Positions 17,726-26,830 of a stretch of 64,000 nucleotides of DNA are shown one piece after another; position 1 is the stretch's first letter, and every line of letters starts with the position of its first letter. The position numbers were made by a program, and so were the translations under genes. The notes beneath the pieces are model-generated. The model was not told the origin of the DNA and did no database searches. It saw only the letters and a list, made by a program, of their open reading frames with translations. Origin of the DNA: Leifsonia williamsii (lineage in GTDB: Bacteria > Actinomycetota > Actinomycetes > Actinomycetales > Microbacteriaceae); NCBI RefSeq assembly GCF_030433685.1, contig NZ_JAROCF010000001.1, positions 124,001 through 188,000 on the forward strand. The letters are read 5' to 3'.

Positions 17726-19035
17726 TTGTCGATCGCGTCCTGCATCTGCTGCTGGGCCCACGACACGGCCTCCTTGGCGCTCTTGCCGTTGACGGTCATC
17801 TGCTGCACCGCCTGGGCCAGGATGTTCTGGCCCGAGATCTCGCCGATGGAGTCGATGTACTGGCCGTCGACGAAGCCGAACAGCTCACCGGTCTCCGACT
17901 GCTTGAGCATCGCGTCGACGCACGTCTTGTACGTGCTGATGACCGGGTTCTCGCGCCAGTTGCTCTCGGTAGCGCCGTTGTCGGTCACCGGGAGGAAGAG
18001 GCCGGGCTCCGCGTTCAGGAAGTCGCCGTACTGCTTCGGGTCGAGGACCCACTTGAGGAACTCGCCGGCGGCCTTCTGCTTGGCGTCGTCCTTGCTGAGG
18101 ACCATCGCACCGTTGGAGTAGTAGATGCTGCCGGTCTTGCCGCCGTCGTCCGCGACCGGGATCGGCGCGCAGCCGAGGTCGGTGGCCGGACGGCCGGACT
18201 CCTCCTCGAAGGGAGCCAGATACTGGCCCTTCTCGACGGCCATCGCCGTGGCGCCGCTGTTGAGCGCCGCCTGCGGCTCGGGCCAGGAGTAGTTGCCCGC
18301 GTCCTTCGGCGACAGCTCGGCGAGCTGCTTGTACAGCTCGAACGCGGCAACGGTCTTCTCGTTGTCGATCGAGACCTTGCCGTCCTTCGTGAACATGTTC
18401 GCCGCGCCTCCGGTGACCATGAAGCTGTAGAGCACCTGGTCGGTGGCGAGGTTCTTGCCCGACGGGACCGCGATGCCGGTCTGGCTGCCGGTGGACAGCT
18501 TCTTGGCGTCGGCGACCAGCTCGCTCCACGTGGCCGGGGCCTTGTCGATGCCGGCCGCCTGGAACAGGTCGTTGCGGTACCAGAGCATCTGCACCATGCC
18601 GTAGAGCGGCACGGCCCAGACATCGCCCTTGTCGGTGTATGGCGCGGTGGCGGCCTTGATCAGGCCGTCGGACTTCTTCACGTCGTCCACGACGTCGTTC
18701 ACCGGGTCGCCGAGGCCGAGGCCGCGGACGTAGGTGGCGAAGTCCGGGATGGCGAACAGGATGTCGGGCTGCTTGCCCGACTGGGCCGCCGCCGCGATCT
18801 TCGTGTAGACCTGGCCCCAGTCCTGCACCTGGATCTTGACCTTGTAGTCCGGGTCGGTCTTGTTGTACTCCTCGGCCAGCTGCTGGAACGCCTTCTCGCG
18901 GGAAGGGGTGTTCTCCATGTGCCAGAGGACGATCTCCTTGTCGCCGGAGCTCGCCGATGGCGAGCCACCGCACCCGCTGAGCCCCACGACCGTCGCTGCT
19001 GCTAGAGCAATCGCGACAAGTGCTTTAGAACGCAT
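17722..19035 (-). CDS. Extracellular sugar-binding lipoprotein of the ABC importer
   Basis: 437 residues. The lipoprotein signal ends in LSGCGGS, so Cys22 is lipidated and the protein is tethered outside the membrane. The rest is a family 1 solute-binding protein (IVLWHMENTPSREKAFQQLA, FLKWVLDPKQYGDF). It is first in the operon, ahead of two permeases, a UPF0309 SIS protein, a TIM-barrel isomerase and an FGGY kinase, and so determines the imported sugar. The ligand cannot be read from sequence. Expression is probably controlled by the divergent GntR regulator. Confidence 0.93.
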   Translation of the reverse strand: MRSKALVAIALAAATVVGLSGCGGSPSASSGDKEIVLWHMENTPSREKAFQQLAEEYNKTDPDYKVKIQVQDWGQVYTKIAAAAQSGKQPDILFAIPDFATYVRGLGLGDPVNDVVDDVKKSDGLIKAATAPYTDKGDVWAVPLYGMVQMLWYRNDLFQAAGIDKAPATWSELVADAKKLSTGSQTGIAVPSGKNLATDQVLYSFMVTGGAANMFTKDGKVSIDNEKTVAAFELYKQLAELSPKDAGNYSWPEPQAALNSGATAMAVEKGQYLAPFEEESGRPATDLGCAPIPVADDGGKTGSIYYSNGAMVLSKDDAKQKAAGEFLKWVLDPKQYGDFLNAEPGLFLPVTDNGATESNWRENPVISTYKTCVDAMLKQSETGELFGFVDGQYIDSIGEISGQNILAQAVQQMTVNGKSAKEAVSWAQQQMQDAIDK

Positions 19036-19228
19036 TGCATTTCACCTCTCTGTGATCCGGCGCTCAACCGTGCGGAATTCGGGCTGTTACTGTGTGCTTG
19101 TGGAATCGAGCGACCGTGTTCACCTACGATAACTGCTATAGATCAATTCCGCCACAGATTTGTATCAATAAGGTTTCGGACGCATGACTCTTTTGTTTCG
19201 ACGCGCACAGCGCAAGGAGGCGTAGACC
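19036..19228. promoter_or_regulatory. Divergent promoter region of the sugar operon and its GntR regulator
   Basis: 193 bp, AT-rich for this genome between about 19120 and 19195. ATCAAT occurs at 19142-19147 and 19164-19169, spaced 22 bp (two helical turns), a possible GntR operator pair. AAGGAGG just upstream of 19229 is the regulator's ribosome-binding site. The promoter hexamers could not be fixed. Confidence 0.45.
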
Positions 19229-19942
19229 GTGGGCGCACCCCGCTACATCGAGATCCTCGACCAGCTGCGCGAGCGCTGCGCCGGGCTCGCACCCGGCACC
19301 AAGCTCGCCTCCGAGCGGGCCCTCGCCGAGGAGTTCGACGTGAGCACGATGACCGTGCGCCAGTCGCTCGCACGCCTCGCCGACGAGGGCTGGGTGCACC
19401 GCTCGCAGGGCAGCGGCACGTACGTCAGCCGGCCGACGGTGACGATGGGGCCGAGCCTCACCTCCTACACGGAGGACATGCGGAGGCTGGGCCTCGAGCC
19501 ATCGTCGAAGGTCCTGCGCTTCGAGACCATCAAGCCCGACCTCGAGACAGTGACGCGGCTGGAGCTGCGCCCCTCCGAGCGGGCGATCGTGCTGGAGCGC
19601 CTGCGGTTCGCCGACGGTGAGCCGATGTGCCACGAGATCGGGGTGTTCCCGTCCCGGCTGGCGGACGCGCTCGGCGCGGCGGACCTCGCCGGGTCGGTGC
19701 ACGAGGCGCTGGCGGAGTGGGGCGTCGCTCCGTACTCGACCTTCCGGCGCGTCCGCGCGGTCGTGGCGCCGGAGCGCGAGTGCGAGCTGCTGGGGCTCCC
19801 GTCGCCCTCCCCGGCGCTGGAGATCAGCGACACGTTCGCCGACGCGCTGGGGCAGCCGTTCCAGCACGTGCGCACGCGCTACCGGTTCGACCGCTACGAG
19901 GTCCTCAGCAAGATCGACCGCCTGCCTGGCGCTGCGCGCTGA
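19229..19942 (+). CDS. GntR-family regulator, HutC/UTRA type
   Basis: 237 residues from a GTG with AAGGAGG upstream. Winged-helix DNA-binding domain at residues 5-72 (LASERALAEEFDVSTMTVRQ, GSGTYVSRP). A UTRA effector domain follows, at about 90-230 (LRFADGEPMCHEIGVFPSRL, ISDTFADALGQPFQHVRTRY), the fold that binds phosphosugars or similar small molecules. Being divergent from the sugar ABC operon, it most likely represses it until a sugar phosphate accumulates. Confidence 0.92.
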   Translation: MGAPRYIEILDQLRERCAGLAPGTKLASERALAEEFDVSTMTVRQSLARLADEGWVHRSQGSGTYVSRPTVTMGPSLTSYTEDMRRLGLEPSSKVLRFETIKPDLETVTRLELRPSERAIVLERLRFADGEPMCHEIGVFPSRLADALGAADLAGSVHEALAEWGVAPYSTFRRVRAVVAPERECELLGLPSPSPALEISDTFADALGQPFQHVRTRYRFDRYEVLSKIDRLPGAAR

Positions 19943-19964
19943 GCGAAGACGGCCACGGCCGCCT

Positions 19965-21113
19965 TCAGTCCGCATCCGGCACCTTGATGCCGTGGCCCGT
20001 GAGCACGGCGACGACCGGACCGTCTGCACGCTCGGCCTCCCACTCGGCGGCGACCAGGGCGATCGCCGACGACGGCTCCACCCAGAGACCGTCCGCGCGA
20101 AGCCGCCGCGTCGCGTCGGCGATCCCCTCCTCGTCGACGGCCACCGCAGCGCCGCCCGTCGCCCGGATCGCTTCGAGCGTCAGCTCCCCCTGCCGCTCGT
20201 AGCCACGCAGGGCGTCCGCGATGGCGGTGGCGGAGGTGGTGTGCCAGCGCGCCCCCGCGTCGCCCAGGGTGCTTCGCCAGATAGCCGGGTCCTCCGGCGA
20301 CGCCTCCCAGGCCCGCACGATGGGCGATACCGCCTGCGCCTGCACACCGATCAGCCGCGGAACGGCTCCGCCGCGCAGCGCCTGCAGGTCGGCGAAGCCC
20401 CGTTCGATGCCGCGCAGCAGCGGCCCCGCCCCGATCGGGACGCACACCACCGCCGGCACCCGGCCGAGCTGCTCGACGAGCTCGAACGCGACACCGCGGT
20501 ACGCCTCGCCGGGAACCGGGTTGCGGAAGGTCGTCGAAACGTTGAGCCAGCCCTCCCCTTCCAGCGCCAGCGCCTCGGCGTAGGCGGCGCTGTAGTCGCC
20601 CGTCACCTCGGTCACCTCGGCCCCGTACGCGCGGCACGCGCGGAGCTTGGCGGCGGCATTGCTCTCGGACCCGACGATGACACGGCAGCGCAGCCCGGCC
20701 CTGGCCGCGTAGGCGCTGGCCGAGGCGGCCGCGTTGCCGGTGGAGGCGACGACCAGGCCCGCGTAGCCGCCGTCGAGCGCGAACGAGACGGCGAGCGCCA
20801 TCGCGCGGTCCTTGAACGAGAGGGTGGGGTTCGCGCTCTCGACCTTGAGCCGCACGCCGTCCGGTCCGTCGAGCAGCGGGGTCTCGCCCTCGCCGAGGCT
20901 GACGTGCGCGGTCACGCGCGGCAGGAGGGCCGCGCGGCGCCACACGCCCGGCGCCGAGCGGTCGACCGGAGGTTCGGCGGCGAGAGGTTGCGCCTCCACG
21001 ACCACGACCCCGCCACACCGCGGGCAGGCGTAGCGGAAGCCGCCGTCCGACCAGTCCCCCTCGACGCAGGCGAAGCGCACGTCGCGGCCGCCGGATGCAC
21101 GCGTCGTCGTCAT
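19965..21113 (-). CDS. PLP-dependent threonine-synthase-like enzyme
   Basis: 382 residues, fold type II PLP enzyme. The PLP lysine lies in NPTLSFKDRAMALA and the phosphate-binding loop is VVASTGNAAASASAYAARAG. Near the N-terminus CPRCGG follows a first Cys in the way seen in short threonine synthases with a small Cys motif. It could make threonine from O-phosphohomoserine, or act as an ammonia-lyase on another amino acid. It is divergent from an M20 peptidase and MBL hydrolase rather than from thrA/thrB, so a catabolic role is as likely as threonine biosynthesis. Confidence 0.82.
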   Translation of the reverse strand: MTTTRASGGRDVRFACVEGDWSDGGFRYACPRCGGVVVVEAQPLAAEPPVDRSAPGVWRRAALLPRVTAHVSLGEGETPLLDGPDGVRLKVESANPTLSFKDRAMALAVSFALDGGYAGLVVASTGNAAASASAYAARAGLRCRVIVGSESNAAAKLRACRAYGAEVTEVTGDYSAAYAEALALEGEGWLNVSTTFRNPVPGEAYRGVAFELVEQLGRVPAVVCVPIGAGPLLRGIERGFADLQALRGGAVPRLIGVQAQAVSPIVRAWEASPEDPAIWRSTLGDAGARWHTTSATAIADALRGYERQGELTLEAIRATGGAAVAVDEEGIADATRRLRADGLWVEPSSAIALVAAEWEAERADGPVVAVLTGHGIKVPDAD

Positions 21114-21133
21114 GAGACCTCCATCGCCGATGA

Positions 21134-21162
21134 TTGTGGAAAGGTGTTCTAAAAGCTACACT
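21134..21162 (+). promoter_or_regulatory. Sigma-70-type promoter of the M20/MBL operon
   Basis: TTGTGG (21134-21139), a 17-bp spacer, then TACACT (21157-21162) forms a good vegetative promoter about 40 bp before the GTG at 21202, in an AT-rich island between divergent genes. This is one of the few promoters in the window that can be read by eye. Confidence 0.6.
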
Positions 21163-21201
21163 CACGATCGTCCCAGCCCGAAATCCGAACGGAGGCGCCG
21201 C

Positions 21202-22434
21202 GTGGAGGTGCTCGAGCTCACCCAATCCCTCGTCGCCATCGACTCCCAGAACCCGGGGCCGCTCGAACCAGCGGTCGCGGGGTTCGTGCTCGACTGGGCC
21301 GGCGAGCGCGGGTTCGCCACCGAGACCATCGAGGTGCGGGCCGGCCGCCCGAACGTCGTCGTCACCGCCGACCGGGGCCCGGGCCCGCGCCTCGGGCTCT
21401 CCGGGCATCTCGACACCAAGCCCGTGGGCGACGCGCTCGCGCTGTGGGACACCGACCCGCTCGAGCTCACCGTGGTCGGCGACCTCGCGTACGGGCTCGG
21501 CGCGACCGACATGAAGGGCGCCGTCGCCGCGATGATGGTCGCGCTCGAACGCTTCGCCGCGCGACCGGGCGCGGGCTCCCTCAGCCTGGTCCTCACCGCG
21601 GACGAGGAGCAGGGCTCCGACGCCGGCGCCAAGGCGCTCGCCGAGACGGGCCGCGTGCCTCGGCTCGACGCGCTCGTGATCGGCGAGCCCAGCGGGATCG
21701 ACGAGCCGTGGGAGGCGCTCCACCTCGTCTCGCGCGGCATCTGCTGCTTCGAGGTGGAGGTCGTCACCCGGCAGGGCCACAGCGGCCTCTCCCCGCGGCT
21801 CGGCCGCAACGCGACCCTGGTCGCCGGCGATCTGCTGCGCGCCTTCGAGTCGTTCCGCCCGACGGTGTCGCATCCCGGCGCCGTCCCGGCGACCCCGACG
21901 GTCAACCCCGGGATCTTCGTGAGCGCCGGCGTGAGCTGGGGCACCTGGCCCGGAAGCTGCCGCGTCGGCGTGGAGATCCGGCTGGTGCCCGGCATGGACC
22001 GCGACACGGTGCGCGCCGAGGTCGACGCCTTCGTGCGCGCGAACCTCCCCGAGGAGGCGGACTACCGCATCCACTACGTGCCGAGCGGCCAGGGCTGGAT
22101 GCCCGCGGTCGAGCTGGCGCCCGACACCCCCGTCGCGATCGCCGCCCTCGGCGCGGCGGAGGAGGTGCTCGGCCGCCGGCTGCCGGTCGCCGCGTTCCCG
22201 GGAGGGACCGACGCGACGTACTTCCTCGGCGCCGGCGGCATCCCCACGGTGACGAGTCTCGGTCCGGGGTGGATCAGCGTGGCCCACGGGGCCAACGAGT
22301 GCGTCGGCGTCGGCCAGCTCACCGAGGCCGCCGACCTCTACACCCGGCTGGCCGAGCTGTTCAGCGCCGGACGCGGCGCAGAGGCCCGCCCGATGGTGGC
22401 GGCGACGCCCGCGCGGGAGGGCTCCGCTCGATGA
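21202..22434 (+). CDS. M20-family metallopeptidase, ArgE/DapE type
   Basis: 410 residues from a GTG at 21202 with CGGAGG upstream. The di-zinc site is visible: LSGHLDTKPV (His and Asp), GLGATDMKGAVAA (bridging Asp), TADEEQGSDAG (catalytic Glu pair) and FPGGTDATYF near the C-terminus. The dimerisation domain sits between about 175 and 290. These enzymes remove acyl or peptidyl groups from amino acids. It is translationally coupled (ATGA) to the MBL hydrolase behind it; the pair probably processes one metabolite in sequence. Confidence 0.9.
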   Translation: MEVLELTQSLVAIDSQNPGPLEPAVAGFVLDWAGERGFATETIEVRAGRPNVVVTADRGPGPRLGLSGHLDTKPVGDALALWDTDPLELTVVGDLAYGLGATDMKGAVAAMMVALERFAARPGAGSLSLVLTADEEQGSDAGAKALAETGRVPRLDALVIGEPSGIDEPWEALHLVSRGICCFEVEVVTRQGHSGLSPRLGRNATLVAGDLLRAFESFRPTVSHPGAVPATPTVNPGIFVSAGVSWGTWPGSCRVGVEIRLVPGMDRDTVRAEVDAFVRANLPEEADYRIHYVPSGQGWMPAVELAPDTPVAIAALGAAEEVLGRRLPVAAFPGGTDATYFLGAGGIPTVTSLGPGWISVAHGANECVGVGQLTEAADLYTRLAELFSAGRGAEARPMVAATPAREGSAR

Positions 22435-23177
22435 CCGCGCGCCGGATCACCGACACGGTGTGGGCCGTCGGGGGCAGCAGCGGGCCAGAGCGCACCAGCG
22501 ACCACGACGGCATTCAATACCTGCTCTGGGACGGCACGGACGGGCTCCTCATCGACGTCGGCACCGGGCTCGGCGCCGACGCCTGGCTGGCCAACGTTGG
22601 CGAGGTGTGCGCGGATGCCACCCCCTTCGGCGCCTTCGTCAGCCACTACCACGCCGATCACGCGGGAGGCGCGGCGGCCGCCATGCACGCGGGCATCGAC
22701 GTGTACGCGGGTTCGGTCACGGCGGCCGCGCTGGCCACCGCCGACGAGCAGGCCACATCGCTGGAACGGGCGAGGCGGGCCGGCGTCTACCCGGAGGACT
22801 ATCGGCTGGCCGCGGCGCCGGACGTGCGCATCCTCCCTGACGCGTCCGCGCTGACGATCGGCTCGTTCACCGTCACCGTCCTCGACGCCCCCGGACATTG
22901 CGACGGCCATCTCGTCTTCCTGGTCGACCACTACGGCCGTCGCTCGCTGTTCAGCGGCGACACGCTCTTCTCCGGAGGGAGGGTGAGCATCCAGGCGATC
23001 CCGGACTGCCGCCTCGACCTCTACTCGGACACCGTGCGCGGGCTGGCCGAGCTGGAGGTCGACGAGCTCTTCCCCGGGCACGGCGAGCCGGTCCTCGCGG
23101 ACGCCTCGGTCGATATCGCGCGGGCGGCCGAGTCGTTCCGGCGCCTGGTCCCTCCGCCCAACATCCTCACAGCCTGA
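22431..23177 (+). CDS. MBL-fold metallo-hydrolase
   Basis: 248 residues; the ATG overlaps the M20 stop codon. The metal motif SHYHADHAGG gives His72, His74, Asp76 and His77. APGHCDGHLVF, SGDTLFSGGRV and LFPGHGEPV supply the remaining ligands. The fold resembles glyoxalase II and lactonase-type hydrolases. Likely hydrolyses a thioester, lactone or cyclic amide made or released by the partner peptidase; the substrate is unknown. Confidence 0.88.
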   Translation: MTARRITDTVWAVGGSSGPERTSDHDGIQYLLWDGTDGLLIDVGTGLGADAWLANVGEVCADATPFGAFVSHYHADHAGGAAAAMHAGIDVYAGSVTAAALATADEQATSLERARRAGVYPEDYRLAAAPDVRILPDASALTIGSFTVTVLDAPGHCDGHLVFLVDHYGRRSLFSGDTLFSGGRVSIQAIPDCRLDLYSDTVRGLAELEVDELFPGHGEPVLADASVDIARAAESFRRLVPPPNILTA

Positions 23178-23199
23178 GCGATGCGGCCACCGGGCCGCG

Positions 23200-24243
23200 T
23201 CAGAGGGTGATGGGGCGGCCGAGCCGCGCCGACTCCACAATCGCCTCGGCGATGGCGACACCCCACACGGCCTGCTCCAGCGGCATGAGCGTGTTGGCCC
23301 GCTCCCGGCGGAACACCGACGCGGCATAGGCGACCTCGCTGCGCAGAGCGCCGCCGACCCGGCCGTCCTCCTCCGGCCAGAGGGAGAGATCGGGCGCGAG
23401 GCTCAGCTCGTCGGTCCAGACGGTGAGGGCGTCGCCGATGAGACGCTGGCGGGCGGTGCCGGCCGATCCGATGACCTGCACCTCGCCGTCGATCGAACCG
23501 TCGAGGGCGAGGAGGCCGGCGAGGCTCTGCGGTCCGCGTGCCGGCACGGTCCACGCCGACTCGATCGTGCTGGTCGCCCCGGACGCGAAGGTCACGATCG
23601 CGCTGATCACGCTCGGCGCCGCGTCGCCCGCCGCGCCCGACTCGCTCGCGTAGACCTTCGTGGCGGGCTCGCCGTGCAGGAACACCGCGAGGTCGATGTC
23701 GTGGATGCACGACTCCCACACCGGATGGACGCGGTCGCCGAAGTCGGCGAACCAGGCGCGGCTGAAGTCGCGGCGGAGCCGCGTCGCCCACAGGGTGCCC
23801 AGCAGGCCGTCCTGCAGGGCGGAGCGGAGGTAACGATAGGGCTGCGCGAAACGCGAGATCTGGCCGACCACGACCTCCCGGCCTCCCGCCGCGGCGGCGG
23901 CCGCCGTGCGCTCGGCGGCCTGCGTGCTGAGGGCGAACGGCTTCTCGACGAACACGTCGCATCCGCGCGCGATGGCCCCGTCGGCGAGCGAGGAGTGCGA
24001 CCCCTCGTCGGAGGCGACCACCACGGCATCCGCGGGCGTCCGTTCCAGCACGTCTGCGAGGCTCGCCCCGTGCCGGCCGACGCCCCAGCGGGAGGCGACC
24101 TGCTCGGCACGCGCCGGGTCGACGTCCACCACGCCGACGACCTCGGCAGCAGCCTCCTGCCAGGCTCGCAGGTGCAGTTCGCCGAAGCGCCCCGCGCCCG
24201 CGATGACCACGCGCAGCGGTGCGACGGTGCCCTCCGCCGTCAT
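23200..24243 (-). CDS. Gfo/Idh/MocA-family NAD(P)-dependent oxidoreductase
   Basis: 347 residues. Rossmann motif VVIAGAGRFGELHLRAW at the N-terminus, CDVFVEKPFAL near residue 95 (catalytic Lys) and SCIHDIDLAVFL as the active-site His/Asp region. These enzymes oxidise or reduce sugars, inositols and related alcohols. The ATG overlaps the TGA of the IclR regulator, so both are made from one transcript; the regulator probably responds to the pathway that this enzyme serves. Confidence 0.88.
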   Translation of the reverse strand: MTAEGTVAPLRVVIAGAGRFGELHLRAWQEAAAEVVGVVDVDPARAEQVASRWGVGRHGASLADVLERTPADAVVVASDEGSHSSLADGAIARGCDVFVEKPFALSTQAAERTAAAAAAGGREVVVGQISRFAQPYRYLRSALQDGLLGTLWATRLRRDFSRAWFADFGDRVHPVWESCIHDIDLAVFLHGEPATKVYASESGAAGDAAPSVISAIVTFASGATSTIESAWTVPARGPQSLAGLLALDGSIDGEVQVIGSAGTARQRLIGDALTVWTDELSLAPDLSLWPEEDGRVGGALRSEVAYAASVFRRERANTLMPLEQAVWGVAIAEAIVESARLGRPITL

Positions 24244-25046
24244 CCGATCGGGCCCTGGTGACCGATGGCCGAGGAGACGCGGCGCGCGGCGTCGGCGACC
24301 AGCTCACCGATGACGGCCATCCGCTGGTCGTCGAACCGCTCCGCGGGCACCGAGACGCTGATGGCGGCGATGACCCTGCCCGTGTCGTCGAAGATGGGCG
24401 CGCCGACGCAGTCGACCCCCGGCTCGTTCTCCTCCCGATCGACGGCGTAGCCGCGCTCCCGCGTGTCACGGAGGACGGCCTCCAGCACATCAGCGGCGAT
24501 CTCACGGCCGAGGAGATTGATCGTGGCCTCGCGGACGGAGTCGACGACCGGCTGCGGCGAGTAGGCCAGGATCGCGCGGCCGAGGGAGGTGAGCACCGCC
24601 GGCGCGGTGCCACCGATGCGCGACGCGGTGCGGACGGCGTGGACGGTCTCCAGCTTGTCCACGAACACGATGTGCGGCGACGCGAGGGTGCCCAGGTGGA
24701 TCGCCTCGCCGGTCCGCTCGCGCAGCTCGGACATGACGGGCAGCGCCTCGACCCGGAAGTCCAGTCCGCCGAGGAAGCCCCGGGCGAGCACGAGCGACGC
24801 CGGTCCGAGAGCCTGCATGCCGTTCGGCGTCTCACGAACGAGCCGGCGCTCACGAAGCGCTCCGACCATGCGGTGCACGGTGCTCAGCGTGATGCCGGTC
24901 TCGCGCGCGATCTCGGCGAGCGAGATGCCCTGCGGCCGCGATGCCAGCAGGAACAGGATGCTCATGGCCCGGTCGAGCGCCCGCAGCCCGTCGGGGCCTT
25001 TGCGTCTGGGGTCGTCCTCCGCGGCCGTCTGCTCGATCGTGGTCAC
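24240..25046 (-). CDS. IclR-family transcriptional regulator
   Basis: 268 residues from a GTG at 25046, with a G-rich ribosome-binding site (AGGGGGG). Winged helix at about 20-75 (GISLAEIARETGITLSTVHR), effector-binding domain at 90-260 (AIHLGTLASPHIVFVDKLET, GRAILAYS, DRVEN-type region DREENEPGVDCVGAPIFDD). It lies upstream of and coupled to the Gfo/Idh oxidoreductase, the reverse of the usual divergent arrangement, so it probably autoregulates the pair. Confidence 0.92.
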   Translation of the reverse strand: MTTIEQTAAEDDPRRKGPDGLRALDRAMSILFLLASRPQGISLAEIARETGITLSTVHRMVGALRERRLVRETPNGMQALGPASLVLARGFLGGLDFRVEALPVMSELRERTGEAIHLGTLASPHIVFVDKLETVHAVRTASRIGGTAPAVLTSLGRAILAYSPQPVVDSVREATINLLGREIAADVLEAVLRDTRERGYAVDREENEPGVDCVGAPIFDDTGRVIAAISVSVPAERFDDQRMAVIGELVADAARRVSSAIGHQGPIG

Positions 25047-25123
25047 GTCGTCCCCCCTATTTCGGAATACCCGTCCATTATCGTATCGAGTCCCGCCGGG
25101 GTTCGGCCAGTGCGGGCGGAGGC

Positions 25124-25585
25124 TCAGTGGAGGATCAGCATCCCCACGATCCCCACCACCACGACGACGAACACGAGCAGGTCCGTCCAGGTGGCCACGG
25201 CCTCCTCCGCCCCCTTCCCCCGTTTGGCGACGTGCCGCAGTCCCGCGAGCCCCAGGTAGAGCGCCCCGGGCAGCGCACCGAGGATGCCCCAGCCGGGGAC
25301 GAACGGCGCGAACAGCGCCACCGCGCCGAGGCTCAGGTTCGCGTAGCCGAGCTCGTGCACGACCTGCTCGGCACCCGCGTCGTCGATGCCGAGGATTCCC
25401 TTCGTCGTCCGCGCGGGGTTCGCCAGTTGGCTGATCCCGGCCACGAGGAGGCGTGTGCCGACGCCCCAGAAGGCCCACCACATCCCGAACACCACCAGAG
25501 GGCTGCCGCCGGAGACGAGGAGGTGCACCGCGCCGGAGACCAGCGGCAGCACCACCGTCTGCGCGATGACGAGCGTGATGTACAT
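25124..25585 (-). CDS. Small integral membrane protein, unknown function
   Basis: 153 residues from the ATG at 25585. Four hydrophobic segments: about 5-25, 30-48, 80-110 and a Val-rich C-terminal helix (LLVFVVVVVGIVGMLIL). No catalytic motif or known domain is recognised. It is divergent from the second Gfo/Idh gene, with 105 bp between starts. Confidence 0.65.
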   Translation of the reverse strand: MYITLVIAQTVVLPLVSGAVHLLVSGGSPLVVFGMWWAFWGVGTRLLVAGISQLANPARTTKGILGIDDAGAEQVVHELGYANLSLGAVALFAPFVPGWGILGALPGALYLGLAGLRHVAKRGKGAEEAVATWTDLLVFVVVVVGIVGMLILH

Positions 25586-25690
25586 GCGGACATCATGCGG
25601 GCCGCCGCCGCCTCCCGGCCAGACCCCACCTCCCGACGGCCCCACCGCTAGGGTGGCGATACACGTACGTCGGAGAACGAGAGGACACCG

Positions 25691-26659
25691 ATGACCGCCT
25701 GGGGCATCCTCGGAACGGGCGGCATCGCCGCCGCCATGACGCGCGACCTGCAGCTGGCCGGGCACACCGTGACCGCCGTCGGCTCGCGCACGCCGGAGTC
25801 GGCGGCGCGGTTCGCCGCGGCGCACGGGCTGGAGCGGTCGCACGGCAGCTATGAGGAGCTGGTCGCCGATCCGGGCGTCGACGTCGTCTACGTCGCCACC
25901 CCGCACCCGCAGCACGCCCCGAACGCCCTGCTCGCGCTCGGCGCCGGCAAGCACGTCCTGGTCGAGAAGCCCTTCACCATGGACCAGCGGGAGGCGCAGC
26001 AGATCGCCGACCTCGCCGCCGCCAACGGCCTCGTCGCGCTCGAGGCGATGTGGACGCGCTGGCTGCCGCACATGACCCGCATGCACGAGGTCATCTCCGA
26101 CGGCACCATCGGCGAGGTGCGCATGGTCATCGCCCACCACGCCCAGCGCACCAGCCAGGACCCGGCAGGCCGCATGCTGGCCCCTGAGCTCGGTGGAGGC
26201 GCGCTGCTCGACCTCGGCATCTACCCCGTGTCGTTCGCGTGGGACGTGCTCGGCGCTCCCGACCGCCTCCTGGCGCAGTCGACACCCACCGACACCGGCG
26301 TCGACCGGCAGACCACCATCCTCCTCGGCTACCCCGGCGGCGCGCAGGCGGTGCTGACCTGCGAGCTGGATGCGCGGGGCTCCAACAGCGCGATCGTAGT
26401 CGGCACCGAGGGGCGCATCGAGCTCGACGCCACCTTCTTCGCCCCCACGACCTTCCGCGTCATCGACCTGGACGACACCGTGGTCGAGACCTTCACCTCC
26501 CGGGTGGAGGGGCGCGGGATGCAGTACCAGGCGGCCGCGATCGAACGTCTCATCGCGGCGGGCGGCGGAGAGGACCCGCGCCTGCCGCTGTCCAAGTCGG
26601 TCGCGATCATGGGCACGCTCGACGCCGTGCGCGAGCAGATCGGGCTGACGTACCCCTGA
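25691..26659 (+). CDS. Gfo/Idh/MocA-family oxidoreductase
   Basis: 322 residues preceded by GAACGAGAGGA. Rossmann motif WGILGTGGIAAAMTRDL, then GKHVLVEKPFTMD with the conserved Lys, and GGGALLDLGIYPVSF with the active-site region of trans-1,2-dihydrobenzene-1,2-diol-dehydrogenase-like members. It is monocistronic. Not closely similar to the other Gfo/Idh protein at 23200, so probably a separate pathway. Confidence 0.88.
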   Translation: MTAWGILGTGGIAAAMTRDLQLAGHTVTAVGSRTPESAARFAAAHGLERSHGSYEELVADPGVDVVYVATPHPQHAPNALLALGAGKHVLVEKPFTMDQREAQQIADLAAANGLVALEAMWTRWLPHMTRMHEVISDGTIGEVRMVIAHHAQRTSQDPAGRMLAPELGGGALLDLGIYPVSFAWDVLGAPDRLLAQSTPTDTGVDRQTTILLGYPGGAQAVLTCELDARGSNSAIVVGTEGRIELDATFFAPTTFRVIDLDDTVVETFTSRVEGRGMQYQAAAIERLIAAGGGEDPRLPLSKSVAIMGTLDAVREQIGLTYP

Positions 26660-26830
26660 CCGCCGCCCGCGCGCGAGCAGATCGCGGACGTTATCAGATC
26701 ATGCGTTCTGGAGGGTGAACGGCGGGTGTCGCCCGCGTCACCTGAGCGTCTCCTCAGGTTCACGCCGCGTCCGTAGGGTGCACAGGCCACTTCGGCGACT
26801 TCCCACCCGATCAGGAGCCTCAGCGCCGCC

